NCBI GenBank assembly: GCA_022821725.1
Contig: JAJEDB010000090.1
Location: 1-53,645 of the forward strand
Direction: 5' to 3'
Origin: Candidatus Poribacteria bacterium
GTDB lineage: Bacteria > Poribacteria > WGA-4E > WGA-3G
Length of the DNA stretch: 53,645 nt
Position numbers and translations under genes: made by a program. Each line of letters begins with the position of its first letter. The stretch's first letter is position 1. Under the pieces are notes generated by a model. The model was not told the DNA's origin. It searched no databases and saw nothing but the letters and a program-made list of their open reading frames with translations. This document shows positions 25,096 through 35,628 of this stretch, one piece after another.

Positions 25096-25171
25096 GGTAA
25101 AATTTACAAGTAGATTTCAAGCGGGAAGTGTCCGAAACGCTCCGCGCGCTTAAAAGACATAAAAACAAAAT

Positions 25172-26002
25172 ATGAAAAAAATACCATTTATCTGCTGGGT
25201 TGTCGGACTCAGTTTGGCAGCAGGAACCGGGAGTTTCGCAGCCGAGAACGGCCACCGGAGTCTGCTCTATCCGATTTCAAAAATTTTACCAGATGAAATT
25301 ATCCCTGAACCGACTCGGTGGCATCAGCCCGATCTAATTCCTAACACATACTTTGCGGTTCTCGTCTTAGTGTTGTTTTTTATTTTCGTCACCCGGAAGT
25401 TGAAACGGATACCTGAAGGAAAAGGACAAACCCTGTTAGAGATGTTTGTAGCGGGTATCACTGATTTCTTCGGGGGTATTTTAGGCGAACACGGCAAAAA
25501 GTATATTCCATTCGTTGGTTCTTTCTTCATCTTCATTCTCTTCCTGAATTATCTTGGAGTCATTCCAGGGCTTCAACCACCAACAGCAGATTTGAATACG
25601 ACGCTTGCGCTCGGCATAACGGCTGTGTTGGGTGTTCAAATTATCGCTATCAAAGAGAACGGGATAGGCGGCTATCTGAAACATTTAGCCGGTAACCCGC
25701 CTTGGTTGGGGGTTTTAATGTTCCCGCTTGAAGTTATTGCGCAGTTATCGCGTGCGGGTTCACTTGCTGTCAGACTTTTCGGAAACATTTTTGGCGAAAA
25801 ATCGGTTGTTATTGAACTGACGAAACTCGGACTCATCGTGCTGATTGCGGATGCCATACCGATTATTCCCGTGCAAGTCCCTATGCTGTTCTTCGGGCTA
25901 TTTGCAGGTTTCCTGCAGGCATTCGTTTTTACCATCTTAACATCTATCTACATCGTGCTGTTCATAGAACACGACGACGAAGCGCATGAAGCGCATCATT
26001 AA
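25172..26002 (+). CDS. atpB: F0F1 ATP synthase subunit a
   Basis: 276 aa. A cleavable-looking N-terminus (IPFICWVVGLSLAAGTGSFA) is followed by the membrane region. Seen: FILFLNYLGVIPGLQPPTAD and the essential-Arg helix SRAGSLAVRLFGNIFGEKSV near residue 195. The Arg forms the ion path with the c ring. The His/Glu tail (EHDDEAHEAHH) is a lineage detail. Stands 76 nt after atpI and 51 nt before atpE. Confidence 0.95.
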   Translation: MKKIPFICWVVGLSLAAGTGSFAAENGHRSLLYPISKILPDEIIPEPTRWHQPDLIPNTYFAVLVLVLFFIFVTRKLKRIPEGKGQTLLEMFVAGITDFFGGILGEHGKKYIPFVGSFFIFILFLNYLGVIPGLQPPTADLNTTLALGITAVLGVQIIAIKENGIGGYLKHLAGNPPWLGVLMFPLEVIAQLSRAGSLAVRLFGNIFGEKSVVIELTKLGLIVLIADAIPIIPVQVPMLFFGLFAGFLQAFVFTILTSIYIVLFIEHDDEAHEAHH

Positions 26003-26053
26003 TTCTCTGGGACACGTGTAGACTGTCCCTTATCTGTCCAAGGAGGACATTTC

Positions 26054-26359
26054 ATGATTTATTTAGCTGTGTTGGCGTTCGGTGTAACGTTGGGCTTACC
26101 GATCGCCGTCATTTTTGCCTCGAGAGCACAAGGAAGTGCAACAAGTACCGCTCTGGAAGGTATCGCACGTCAACCGGATGCCGCGCCGCGTATCCAAACG
26201 GCAATGATTATCGGTTTGGCACTCATCGAGTCGCTCGTTATTTATTCGCTTTTAATGTTCTTTATCTTGCAAGCAAAACTCCCTGAAGGTGAAATGCTGA
26301 GAGAGATGATAGATGCAGACGCGAAACGAGTCGCAACAGATGTCGGAAGCGGAAATTAA
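26054..26359 (+). CDS. atpE: F0F1 ATP synthase subunit c, probable Na+ type
   Basis: 101 aa. Helix 1 MIYLAVLAFGVTLGLPIAVI, polar loop GIARQPDAAP, helix 2 AMIIGLALIESLVIYSLLMF. Aligned by the ARQP loop and helix 2, it has Gln at the place of Ilyobacter tartaricus Q32 and Glu-Ser-x-x-x-Tyr at E65-S66-Y70, the residues that bind Na+ there. The glycine repeat usual in helix 1 is much reduced and an Arg lies two residues before the Gln. AAGGAGG precedes the ATG. Ion choice is inferred from these residues only. Confidence 0.92.
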   Translation: MIYLAVLAFGVTLGLPIAVIFASRAQGSATSTALEGIARQPDAAPRIQTAMIIGLALIESLVIYSLLMFFILQAKLPEGEMLREMIDADAKRVATDVGSGN

Positions 26360-26471
26360 ATAACTCCTGACTGAGGACGTACAGCACGACTCGCAAGCCG
26401 AACCGGAAACGTCCTGACAAAATTTGCGAGGGCATACGTCTTCAGTTCCAAAAATAGAGTACAGCAAATTG

Positions 26472-27077
26472 ATGCAAAATACCAAGTACAGGGCTATAAA
26501 TTACGTCCTATATACCGCAATTTTGATGGGCATCTGCGTCAATAATGCGTTCGCTGCGGAGGCGCCTGCTGGGGACGGCGGACTGTTGAGTCTGCTCGGG
26601 ATTGACCCAAAAACGATCACCATCCAAGTCATCGGTTTTTTGATTGTGCTTGCGGTACTTTGGAAGTTTGTTTTCGGCAAAGTCGGCGGACTTTTAGAGG
26701 ATCGCAGAAATGAGATTAGCACGCAGTTGGAACAACTGCGAACGGATCGGGACGAGTTAGACCGGCTCACTGTAGAGACGCGTCAACGTTTAGCCGATAT
26801 TGAGACCGAAGCACAAGCCAAAATTCAAGCAGCGATTGAACAAGGAAATGCTGAGCGTCAACAAATTCTCGCACAAGCACGGCAAGAGGCAGACGATGAA
26901 GTCGCAAGAGCCAGAGCGGAGATTCAGCGTGAAAAAGATGAAGCGATCTCGGAGCTACGAGGTGTTGTCGCTGAACTCGCCATTGAAGCCGCCAGCAAAA
27001 TCATAAGCGAAGAACTCAACGCAGAGCGACATCAGCATATCATTGACGCATCTATTAGCAGGTTGCCAACGGAATAG
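26472..27077 (+). CDS. atpF: F0F1 ATP synthase subunit b
   Basis: 201 aa. One N-terminal signal-like stretch (INYVLYTAILMGICVNNAFA), a membrane helix (ITIQVIGFLIVLAVLWKFVF) and a long charged coiled coil (LEDRRNEISTQLEQLRTDRD onward) that forms the peripheral stalk and ends in the delta-binding region ASKIISEELN. ATG 26472 is chosen; the frame extends to TTG 26424, but that adds no homologous sequence. Neither start has a clear RBS. The 112-nt gap before it has a GGACGT/ACGTCC inverted repeat. Confidence 0.9.
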   Translation: MQNTKYRAINYVLYTAILMGICVNNAFAAEAPAGDGGLLSLLGIDPKTITIQVIGFLIVLAVLWKFVFGKVGGLLEDRRNEISTQLEQLRTDRDELDRLTVETRQRLADIETEAQAKIQAAIEQGNAERQQILAQARQEADDEVARARAEIQREKDEAISELRGVVAELAIEAASKIISEELNAERHQHIIDASISRLPTE

Positions 27078-27174
27078 TTATCGGTTATCAGTCGTCAGTT
27101 CCAAGAGGCTGTTATAAGCAGGAATTTCTTAATTGATGGCTATTGACTGGAAACTATTGAGGTGAAAACGAACT

Positions 27175-27717
27175 ATGAGAGACATTCGGGTCGCAAAACC
27201 TTATGCACGTGCCTTATACGATGCAGCCGTGGAACAAAACGTCTTGGCACCTATTATTGCAGATGTAGACAAGTTGCGGGAGTTGATTGAGCAGTCTGAG
27301 GAATTCACGCAATTAATCCACAGCCCTATTCTGTCTCCACAATTTAAAAGCGAGACGTTTCAGCAGCTTTTCACCGATACGATGCAGCCGCTAACTGTTA
27401 ATTTTTTCAAACTGCTCGCCTTAAAGCAGCGTGAACGCTATCTCGTCGCGATAATGGATGTCTTTTCGGCAATCGTTGACGAGGCTGCGGGTAGACTCGT
27501 CGCAGAAGTGACGACGGCTGTACCCATAACAACAGAGCAAGGGGAACGGCTCGCGCAGCAGTTAAGCACGTATTCCGGAAAACAGGTGCGATTGGAAACC
27601 GTAACGGACCCACAAATTCTGGGTGGATTCATCGTGCAGTTAGACGACACCGTTTTTGATGCAAGCGTTACAACACAACTCCAACGCCTGAAGCAGCAAC
27701 TTGCAAGAGGATCTTGA
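27175..27717 (+). CDS. atpH: F0F1 ATP synthase subunit delta
   Basis: 180 aa. N-terminal helical domain VAKPYARALYDAAVEQN, central LKLLALKQRERYL-like KLLALKQRERYLVAIMDVF, and C-terminal VRLETVTDPQILGGFIVQLD, all typical of OSCP/delta. It links F1 to the b stalk. GAGGTG lies about 10 nt before the ATG. Confidence 0.95.
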   Translation: MRDIRVAKPYARALYDAAVEQNVLAPIIADVDKLRELIEQSEEFTQLIHSPILSPQFKSETFQQLFTDTMQPLTVNFFKLLALKQRERYLVAIMDVFSAIVDEAAGRLVAEVTTAVPITTEQGERLAQQLSTYSGKQVRLETVTDPQILGGFIVQLDDTVFDASVTTQLQRLKQQLARGS

Positions 27718-27801
27718 ACAATGGGCCCTGGGCACCGCTTCCTGTGTAGGTTTCCTATAGAGGCTTGCAGGACAATGTTACGCGGTGGTTATTGAACCTC
27801 T

Positions 27802-27838
27802 AATTCACCTGACCGAACCGCAAGGAATAATTAATAAA
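27802..27838 (+). promoter_or_regulatory. Leader motif of atpA, left arm of an inverted repeat
   Basis: CCGCAAGGAATAATTAATAA (27818-27837) stands directly before ATG 27839. With the preceding AATTCACCTGACCGAA it forms a 32-nt block (27802-27833) matched in reverse orientation at 29351-29382 with only two mismatches. Confidence 0.7.
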
Positions 27839-29353
27839 ATGGCAAGAGAAGTCCGACCGGACGAAATATCAAATATCCTTAAACAACAACTGCAACAGTT
27901 TGAGCAGGACGTGGATGTCTATGACTCCGGCACTGTGCTGGAGGTAGGCGACGGCATTGCCCGGGTGCATGGACTTGCCAACGCTATGGCAAGTGAAATG
28001 ATCGAGTTTCCGAATAACGTCTACGGGATCGCTTTCAACCTCGAAGAAGACAACGTGGGGTGCGTTCTGTTCGGAGAAGACCAACTCATACATGAAGGGG
28101 ATACCGCCAAACGCACAGGACGACTTCCCGAAGTCCCCGTAGGCGAAGCGCTCCTCGGACGGGTCGTTGACGCACTCGGTCAACCGATTGATGGTTTGGG
28201 TGACATCGAAACGGAACATCGACTTCCTGTCGAACAGAAGGGGCTGGGCATTGTTCAACGGCAACCCGTGAGCGAACCGCTTTACACAGGCTTAAAAGCG
28301 ATTGACAGCTTAACCCCGATCGGGAGAGGGCAACGTGAACTGATTATTGGGGACCGTCGAACCGGCAAGACCGCGATTGCTTTGGATACTATCTTGAGCC
28401 AGAAGGATACGGAGGTCTACTGTATCTATGTTGCTATCGGTCAAAAGGGTTCCACTTTGGCACAAGTTGCAGCGACGCTTCGTGAGCATAACGCCATGGA
28501 GTATACGACAATCGTCTCCGCCCCCGCAAGTGCGCCGTCCCCGCTTCAGTATCTCGCACCCTATTCCGGGACCGCAATGGGTGAATACTTCAGGGACAAC
28601 GGCAAACATGCCCTTATTATTTACGACGACCTAACAAAGCACGCCTGGGCATACCGACAGATGTCATTGCTCTCGCGACGACCGCCCGGTCGAGAAGCCT
28701 ATCCGGGGGATGTCTTCTACTTACACTCACGCCTCTTAGAACGCGCCGCAAAATTGAGCGATGAATTGGGCGGAGGTTCTCTCACTGCCCTACCGATTAT
28801 TGAGATCTTTGAAGGCGATTTGACGACCTATATCCCTACAAACGTTATTTCCATCACCGATGGACAAATATATCTCACAACGGATCTGTTTAACCAAGGC
28901 GTGAGACCCGCGATTGATGTCGGGCTATCCGTTTCGCGAGTCGGTGGAGATGCACAAGTGAAAGCCATGAAAGCAGACGAGGTTGCAGGGACCCTTAAAT
29001 TGGATCTCGCCAGTTTCCGGGAAGTTGCCGCCTTTGCGCAATTTGGATCGGATTTGGACGCATCAACGCAATCCTTGCTGCGCCGCGGCACACGGCTCGT
29101 TGAATTGCTGAAACAACCGCAATATGAACCGATGCCTGTAGCGCGCGAAGTCGCCTCTATCTTCTGTGGCACCAACGGCTATCTCGACGATGTTGAGGAG
29201 ACAGAAGTCGCAAGGTTTGAATCCGAATTTTTGCAATACCTTGACCGCAATCACGCCGAACTTCTCGCGGAAGTTGCAGAAACAGGGTTGTTGGGTGATG
29301 AACTCCTTGAGACTTTACACACTGCTGTGAAAACATTCAAAGAAAATTTTTAA
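27839..29353 (+). CDS. atpA: F0F1 ATP synthase subunit alpha
   Basis: 504 aa. Start at ATG 27839 ([20 protein letters not shown]), not at the upstream frame opening (27785), as judged by family N-termini and the leader motif. P-loop [15 protein letters not shown] at about residue 170. [24 protein letters not shown] sequence and the arginine-finger region [18 protein letters not shown] follow. It is non-catalytic but binds nucleotide in the F1 hexamer. The stop codon lies within the right arm of an inverted repeat that mirrors its own ribosome binding region. Confidence 0.95.
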   Translation: MAREVRPDEISNILKQQLQQFEQDVDVYDSGTVLEVGDGIARVHGLANAMASEMIEFPNNVYGIAFNLEEDNVGCVLFGEDQLIHEGDTAKRTGRLPEVPVGEALLGRVVDALGQPIDGLGDIETEHRLPVEQKGLGIVQRQPVSEPLYTGLKAIDSLTPIGRGQRELIIGDRRTGKTAIALDTILSQKDTEVYCIYVAIGQKGSTLAQVAATLREHNAMEYTTIVSAPASAPSPLQYLAPYSGTAMGEYFRDNGKHALIIYDDLTKHAWAYRQMSLLSRRPPGREAYPGDVFYLHSRLLERAAKLSDELGGGSLTALPIIEIFEGDLTTYIPTNVISITDGQIYLTTDLFNQGVRPAIDVGLSVSRVGGDAQVKAMKADEVAGTLKLDLASFREVAAFAQFGSDLDASTQSLLRRGTRLVELLKQPQYEPMPVAREVASIFCGTNGYLDDVEETEVARFESEFLQYLDRNHAELLAEVAETGLLGDELLETLHTAVKTFKENF

Positions 29354-29382
29354 TTTTTCCTTGCGGTTCGGTCAGGTGGATT
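29351..29382 (-). repeat. Inverted copy of the atpA leader at the atpA 3' end
   Basis: Reverse complement of 27802-27833 with two mismatches; it includes the atpA stop. In the mRNA it could pair with the atpA RBS and, over CCGCAAGGAA, with the other leaders of this type. Confidence 0.7.
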
Positions 29383-29466
29383 GGATGAATGGCGATTATA
29401 TGCGTATATCCGCCCTTCGCTTCGCTTATGGACTGTGATTCGGTTTAAGACTTTAAAATATTGTAG

Positions 29467-29493
29467 GTTGGGTTGAACGGAGTGAAACCCAAC
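29467..29493. repeat. Palindromic repeat GTTGGGTT...AACCCAAC
   Basis: An 8-bp stem with an 11-nt loop between atpA and atpG. Similar GGTTGGGTT-gene-AACCCAAC elements are scattered in many bacteria; not an obvious terminator (no T-run). Confidence 0.5.
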
Positions 29494-29532
29494 AAATGTA
29501 AGAGGGAACTCCGAGACCCTATAGTTAAAAAA

Positions 29533-30411
29533 ATGGCAACTTTACGAGAAATTCGACGGCGTATCGTCAGCATTCAGAACATTGAGCAGGTCACCGATGC
29601 CATGCGCGTCGTGGCTGCTGCGCGACTCCGCCGTGCCCAAGAAAATATTAATGCGACGCGTCCGTATGCCGATAAACTTAACACGATCTTAGGACACTTA
29701 ATTTCGCAGATGGATACTGAAAACCAGGCGCTCACACACCCACTGCTTGAAACGCGTGAAGTGAAACATGTCTGTATTATTTCTGTCTCCGCAGATCGAG
29801 GGTTGTGTGGAAGTTTCAATAGTAACGTTATTCGGACAACGACACAACGCATGGAGCATTATCAAGAGAGTGGTGCAGATGTGACGCTTCTCTGTATCGG
29901 CAGACGATCGCAGGAACATTTTAACCGGCGCGGTTACGACATCACCGATGCCTACGTCAACATTTTCCGCCAACTTGAATTCCAAACCGCTGTTGACGTT
30001 GTTCACGAATTTGAACATCTGTATACTGAGAAAAAGATCGATAAAGTCGAGGTTATCTATAACAACTTCAAGTCTGCTATTCTCCAGACCGTGCTTGTTG
30101 AGCAGCTGCTTCCATTGGAACCCGAAATACCAGAGGGTGATGAACTTTTTCTTGATTATATCTATGAACCGGGACAGGTGGAACTCTTTGAAATGCTACT
30201 CGGCAAACACCTGAACATGCAAATGTGGAAAGTGCTTCTGGATTCCAACGCCGCGGAGCAAGCCGCGCGAATGGCAGCGATGGAAAATGCCACACAGAAG
30301 GCAAAAGAACTTATTGATGAACTGATTCTTCAACGCAACAGGGCACGTCAAACACAGATCACAACAGAAATTTCTGAGATTGTAAGTGGGGCAGCCGCAC
30401 TTGAGGGTTAA
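29533..30411 (+). CDS. atpG: F0F1 ATP synthase subunit gamma
   Basis: 292 aa. Start at ATG 29533 (MATLREIRRRIVSIQNIEQV), the normal N-terminus; the 20-codon extension upstream covers a palindromic repeat and is not coding. Mid-part SVSADRGLCGSFNSNVIR and C-terminal NATQKAKELIDELILQRNRA are typical. It is the rotor shaft between F1 and the c ring. No good RBS; TTAAAAAA precedes the ATG. Confidence 0.93.
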   Translation: MATLREIRRRIVSIQNIEQVTDAMRVVAAARLRRAQENINATRPYADKLNTILGHLISQMDTENQALTHPLLETREVKHVCIISVSADRGLCGSFNSNVIRTTTQRMEHYQESGADVTLLCIGRRSQEHFNRRGYDITDAYVNIFRQLEFQTAVDVVHEFEHLYTEKKIDKVEVIYNNFKSAILQTVLVEQLLPLEPEIPEGDELFLDYIYEPGQVELFEMLLGKHLNMQMWKVLLDSNAAEQAARMAAMENATQKAKELIDELILQRNRARQTQITTEISEIVSGAAALEG

Positions 30412-30577
30412 AGGTTTTTAATTTATGGGACCTCTGGTCCGCTACAAACCTAATTCTCTGATTTTGCGTAAGTCTTGTTAAGTTCGTCTTAAAAGATGAT
30501 TCAAATTAGGCAGCCTGCAACAACGGCGCAGGCGGCTACAGAGAAAGACATGTTGAGGCACAAATCCCGCCGTTCCA

Positions 30578-32004
<1,427 letters not shown>

Positions 32005-32037
32005 TGGCTATCAGTTAAGGGTTTCCCTCTCTCGGTA

Positions 32038-32059
32038 GGCGAGGTTTCCTAACCTCGCC
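32038..32059. repeat. REP-like hairpin between atpD and atpC
   Basis: GGCGAGGTT-TCCT-AACCTCGCC, a perfect 9-bp stem. Same core as the hairpin at 2515. It may lower atpC levels or be a neutral repeat. Confidence 0.55.
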
Positions 32060-32109
32060 GATGCAGAGTGCCCAAGTAATTCTAAAATCTACGATAAAAC
32101 AGAGTAGAC

Positions 32110-32520
32110 ATGTTAAATAGAAGTTTTCATCTTGAAATTCGGACACCGGAACAGTCGGTTTATGAAGCGGATGTGACGAGCGTGAGTGCCCCAGGCGTTG
32201 AGGGCAATTTTCAGATTCTCGCCGGACACATTCCGTTCCTGACGGCGTTAGAGGTTGGTGAGATCCGTATTCGTGAGTCATCGGACACACCGCAATTAAT
32301 GGCGACGAGCGGTGGTGTCTTCGAGGTGCTCCGCACGGGTGTCACTGTCTTAGTTGAGACAGCGGAATGGGCATCGGAGATCGATGTAGCGCGTGCTGAA
32401 AGCGCGCTCGAACGCGCCCAAGCGCAGCTCACGACCAATGCCCCTGACCTGAACCGCCCGCGTGCGGAAGCGGCACTCGCCCGCGCCCAAAACCGGATCA
32501 AAGTCGCAAGTAATTTGTAG
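32110..32520 (+). CDS. atpC: F0F1 ATP synthase subunit epsilon
   Basis: 136 aa. N-terminal beta sandwich FHLEIRTPEQSVYEADVTSV, SAPGVEGNFQILAGHIPFLT, GGVFEVLRTGVTVLVETAEW; C-terminal two-helix part ARAESALERAQAQL and RAEAALARAQNRIKVAS. It couples rotation and inhibits hydrolysis. Last gene of the operon, 105 nt after atpD. Confidence 0.93.
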   Translation: MLNRSFHLEIRTPEQSVYEADVTSVSAPGVEGNFQILAGHIPFLTALEVGEIRIRESSDTPQLMATSGGVFEVLRTGVTVLVETAEWASEIDVARAESALERAQAQLTTNAPDLNRPRAEAALARAQNRIKVASNL

Positions 32521-32534
32521 TTGAAGAGTTCCTA

Positions 32535-32556
32535 TAGGCGCGTTCCGACGCGCCTA
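32535..32556. terminator. Hairpin between convergent atpC and PhyH genes
   Basis: TAGGCGCGT-TCCG-ACGCGCCTA, a perfect 9-bp stem 14 nt after the atpC stop and 8 nt before the end of the convergent gene. No long T-run, so possibly bidirectional or a REP-type repeat. Confidence 0.55.
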
Positions 32557-32563
32557 ATCCTGC

Positions 32564-33388
32564 CTAAACCGTTAGCGTAACCGCATCCTGCTTCGCAATC
32601 TCCTTGATATGACCATATCCCGCAGATTCAACCAATTCCAAGGTCTCTGGCGACAACCGATCCAGAATGGGTTGCGGGAAGCTATGCCTACCCGTGTATT
32701 GTGGGAAATACCGCAGGACAAGGAAGCGTCGATCTCGATCCTTTGGCTTCCAACGCAGGACACCATGCGTTAGCAACTCCGAAATAATCACAATATCGCC
32801 CGCCTTGGGTGTGATATTGAGGAATACGGGATCGTCAAGCGGATCAATGCCATCTTCTTCATCGAGTATCAGTAACTGCTCCGGTCGTTTAAACTCGCTC
32901 TTATGCGAACCCGGAATCACGATGAGCCCTCCATCGCCTGGATAGACATCCGTAAAATACGGAAAACAGACAAAATTATCGCAGTAGATCTGTCCGTTAT
33001 CGACCTCGTAACGCGTGCTATACCACCCGTAATCGTCACGCGCACAGTGCAGCCCGCCCGGATTCACTTGTGCCCGCTCTCCGGCTTCCCACAAATCGTG
33101 CCTATCGTGCTTCAAGGAACCCCTACCGAATCGTGGCTGATTGTCTGTGAGTTCTTTAATAATCGGCCATATCGCTTTATGCACCGTTAAATGTTCAAGC
33201 GATTTATCGAAGGCGAACCCGTGCTGATGGAGCCCTTGTATCTCAAAGCCCGGAGGCAGTTCATCGGGAGGGGTTGTGATATATCTATCAACTGCCTCAG
33301 CAGCTTCCGCCAACGCATCGCCGGTGATAACGTTTTCCAAATGAAGATATCCGGTTACATCAAACAAATAACGTTGTTTCGGTGTCAT
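32564..33388 (-). CDS. Phytanoyl-CoA dioxygenase (PhyH)-like protein 1
   Basis: 274 aa. Fits the Fe(II)/2-oxoglutarate PhyH family: N-terminal LFDVTGYLHLENVI, a proximal metal-site region GGLHCARDDYGWY (His and Asp), GDGGLIVIPGSHKSEF, and a distal His in ELLTHGVLRWK, with Arg in DRRFLVLRYFP as the likely 2-oxoglutarate anchor. Substrate cannot be told. The ATG is preceded by the CCGCAAGG leader motif on the minus strand. Two relatives lie at 33577 and 39645. Confidence 0.8.
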   Translation of the reverse strand: MTPKQRYLFDVTGYLHLENVITGDALAEAAEAVDRYITTPPDELPPGFEIQGLHQHGFAFDKSLEHLTVHKAIWPIIKELTDNQPRFGRGSLKHDRHDLWEAGERAQVNPGGLHCARDDYGWYSTRYEVDNGQIYCDNFVCFPYFTDVYPGDGGLIVIPGSHKSEFKRPEQLLILDEEDGIDPLDDPVFLNITPKAGDIVIISELLTHGVLRWKPKDRDRRFLVLRYFPQYTGRHSFPQPILDRLSPETLELVESAGYGHIKEIAKQDAVTLTV

Positions 33389-33408
33389 TTTTTAATTATA
33401 CCTTGCGG
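33389..33408 (-). promoter_or_regulatory. CCGCAAGG leader motif of PhyH-like 1
   Basis: On the minus strand CCGCAAGGTATAATTAAAAA runs straight into ATG 33388. Same spacing as at atpD. Confidence 0.6.
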
Positions 33409-33576
33409 TTAAACGACGTGGTCTGCGCTTTGACGCTTTTCGCTCAAGAGCCGCCCTCCACTTCGTTTCGGGCTACGGTTTCGTTGCTATTTTATTTGTA
33501 GAAGTCGCGAGTACGGGGGAGTCCAAAGAATACCCAAGCAAAACACTCACGCCTACAAGCGACCGTCGCCGACTGT

Positions 33577-34464
33577 TTATAGTGCCATGTCAAACTTTGT
33601 GCCGGTGACGTTGCCCTTTACGTAAGCTTCACGAAAGAGCGTCTGGCGTTTCGGAGGCATTTCATCAAGCAGTGCCTGTGGCGGCTTTGAGAGGCTCCAT
33701 CGCTTATCCACAGAGTTATAAGCATTGAAGACGGCGACTCGATCGGTGTCCGGGTTTTGCCACGGCTGCCCGCTATGCGTGAGCGCTTCCGTGAAGATGA
33801 TGACAGAGCCAGCAGGACAAGAATAGGTGTCCCAGAACTCCCAATCTTGTGTATGGGCACCCTCTGGTGCGGTATAAGCCGCTTTGTGGCTCCCCGTAAT
33901 AAACATCGTTCCGCCATCACTTTTCTCCACGGGATTGAGTTCCCAGACGACACGCGTCAAACCGCTATATGCCTGACCCGGAAGGCATGAATACTGGTGA
34001 CAGTCTCCCGGCATTCGCCACAAACCATTGCCGTTGTGGGCATGGAATTTGAAGGGGGTTTCGTCTGCTGTAGACCGCAATGCCAAGAAACTCATCTCCA
34101 TACGGAACCCGTAGCAGGTATCCGACGCGAGATAGGGCGACGCGAGAAATTCGTTTCCGAATGCCACGACGACCGGATGATCTGTCAATTTCTCCAAAGG
34201 CCCCCCGTAGGTTGAGCGATGGTGTTGAGGAATCGTTTCGGGGTCGTGCTTTAAGCGGTAACAGAAATCACGCATCTCTTGGATCTCCGATTCCGTCAGG
34301 ACCCCAGGAACCAAAAGCCATCCGTTCTTATCAAACAGATATTTCTGTTCCTGTGCTAAAGGAACAACCGCTTTACCATCAGCGTTTGTTTGCGTAAGAT
34401 CGGCGGGTGCTGTCGCCAAAGGACTGCCTAAATCTTTGTTAAATTTACCTAACTGTTCCACCAT
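33577..34464 (-). CDS. Phytanoyl-CoA dioxygenase (PhyH)-like protein 2
   Basis: 295 aa. Start ATG 34464 (MVEQLGKFNKDLGSPLATAP) with GAGAGGAAAG upstream; the frame opens 49 codons earlier, but that part is not family-like. Seen: YLFDKNGWLLVPGVLTESEI, KFHAHNGNGLWRM, GGTMFITGSHKAAY, and SVIIFTEALTHSGQPW with the distal His. This suggests an Fe/2-oxoglutarate oxygenase with the jelly-roll core. Substrate unknown. A 188-nt gap separates it from PhyH-like 1. Confidence 0.8.
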   Translation of the reverse strand: MVEQLGKFNKDLGSPLATAPADLTQTNADGKAVVPLAQEQKYLFDKNGWLLVPGVLTESEIQEMRDFCYRLKHDPETIPQHHRSTYGGPLEKLTDHPVVVAFGNEFLASPYLASDTCYGFRMEMSFLALRSTADETPFKFHAHNGNGLWRMPGDCHQYSCLPGQAYSGLTRVVWELNPVEKSDGGTMFITGSHKAAYTAPEGAHTQDWEFWDTYSCPAGSVIIFTEALTHSGQPWQNPDTDRVAVFNAYNSVDKRWSLSKPPQALLDEMPPKRQTLFREAYVKGNVTGTKFDMAL

Positions 34465-34525
34465 AGTTTCTTTCCTCTCTTGTGGGAGTACTTTGTGAGC
34501 ACGATTTATGGGAATCATTAACAAA

Positions 34526-35509
34526 CTAATGGATACGTGCCCCTGTGAAATAGTCTGGGTTTGCTCCCATTTTTTCCAAAAGTGGAGCGGTGATTGCGTC
34601 AAGACTCTCAATCACGCCAGCAGACGGCGTGTATTCGATGACGTGCAGGTTTTGCGTCAGTTCATTTATGTTTCGAGTACCGACGAGCATGCACGTGATA
34701 CCGGGACGTGCCATTGCCCACGCAATCGCCAGTCGGGCCATCGGGACCTGTTCAGCCTCCGCGATGTGTCGGATAGCCTCTAAAGTCTCAAACATTTCTG
34801 CCTCGGCACCTTCTTCGCCGTGCGATGCCTGTTCTCGGTCATCTCGGAAATGACGGAAGCGAGCATGCACCGATGGGATCTCGTCTGCGCTCTTATACTG
34901 CCCCGTCAAAATCCCTTGTAGCAGTGGCATATATCCCAAAATCCCGACGTTCTGTTCTCGGCACAACGGAAGTAATTCCGGTTCTATTGCCCGTGACAAG
35001 AGGTTATAGCAGAGCTGATTCACGGCGATGGTCGCGCCTGTGTTAAGAGCCGCTGTAAGCTGTTCCACGCCGAAATTGCTTACGCCGATGGCACGGATAA
35101 GCCCATCCTCTTGTAAGCGTGTGAGTTCAGCCATGCTTTCTTCAATGGCAATCTCATCGTCGGGCCAGTGAATCATATAGATGTCAACATAATCGGTTTG
35201 CAGTCGTTGAAGACTCGCTTCGCAGTGTTCACGTATCGTAGCGGGGTCTGGTCTGCTGACCTTTGTTCCGATAACCGCCTCGTGCCGTCTGTCCTTGAGT
35301 GCGACGGCAAGTGCCTCCTCACTGCGTCCGTTGTTATATCCCTCTGCCGTATCGAAAAAATTGATGCCAGCATCCAATGCTGCGTTGGCAACAGCGGTAA
35401 CGTCTGATTGTGCCTGTGGTCCCCAATAGTCGCCGCCACCATAAGACCAGCATCCAATGCCCATCGTTGAGATTTCAATTCCAGATTTTCCACACGTCCG
35501 CATCTCCAT
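34526..35509 (-). CDS. Aldo/keto reductase
   Basis: 327 aa, a TIM-barrel NADPH-dependent oxidoreductase. Catalytic tetrad visible: Asp and Tyr in FFDTAEGYNNGRSEEAL, Lys in VIGTKVSRPD, His in YMIHWPDDE. Cofactor region GTRNINELTQNL near the C-terminus. Start 35509 is chosen because GGAGG lies 8 nt upstream; that GGAGG is itself part of ATGGAGG at the end of a leader motif. It may reduce a sugar or keto compound. Confidence 0.88.
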   Translation of the reverse strand: MEMRTCGKSGIEISTMGIGCWSYGGGDYWGPQAQSDVTAVANAALDAGINFFDTAEGYNNGRSEEALAVALKDRRHEAVIGTKVSRPDPATIREHCEASLQRLQTDYVDIYMIHWPDDEIAIEESMAELTRLQEDGLIRAIGVSNFGVEQLTAALNTGATIAVNQLCYNLLSRAIEPELLPLCREQNVGILGYMPLLQGILTGQYKSADEIPSVHARFRHFRDDREQASHGEEGAEAEMFETLEAIRHIAEAEQVPMARLAIAWAMARPGITCMLVGTRNINELTQNLHVIEYTPSAGVIESLDAITAPLLEKMGANPDYFTGARIH

Positions 35510-35523
35510 TTTTCAGCCTCCAT

Positions 35524-35544
35524 TTTTTAAATTATTCCTTGCGG
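35524..35544 (-). promoter_or_regulatory. CCGCAAGG leader motif upstream of the aldo/keto reductase
   Basis: CCGCAAGGAATAATTTAAAA plus A, then ATG (35523-35521). That ATG is out of frame with the reductase and starts an overlapping upstream ORF; its ATGGAGG supplies the RBS of the reductase. Confidence 0.55.
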
Positions 35545-35628
35545 ATAAGTTTCATTGTTTGAAACTGAAGAGTTTTCGTGTGCGAGTCGCTTTCCGTTTC
35601 AAGCTCGGTTTTTGATGAGGCTTGATAA

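Noticed and set aside
29473..29532. N-terminal extension of AtpG
   Set aside because: It covers a palindromic GTTGGGTT/AACCCAAC repeat, and gamma subunits start at MATLREIRRRI.
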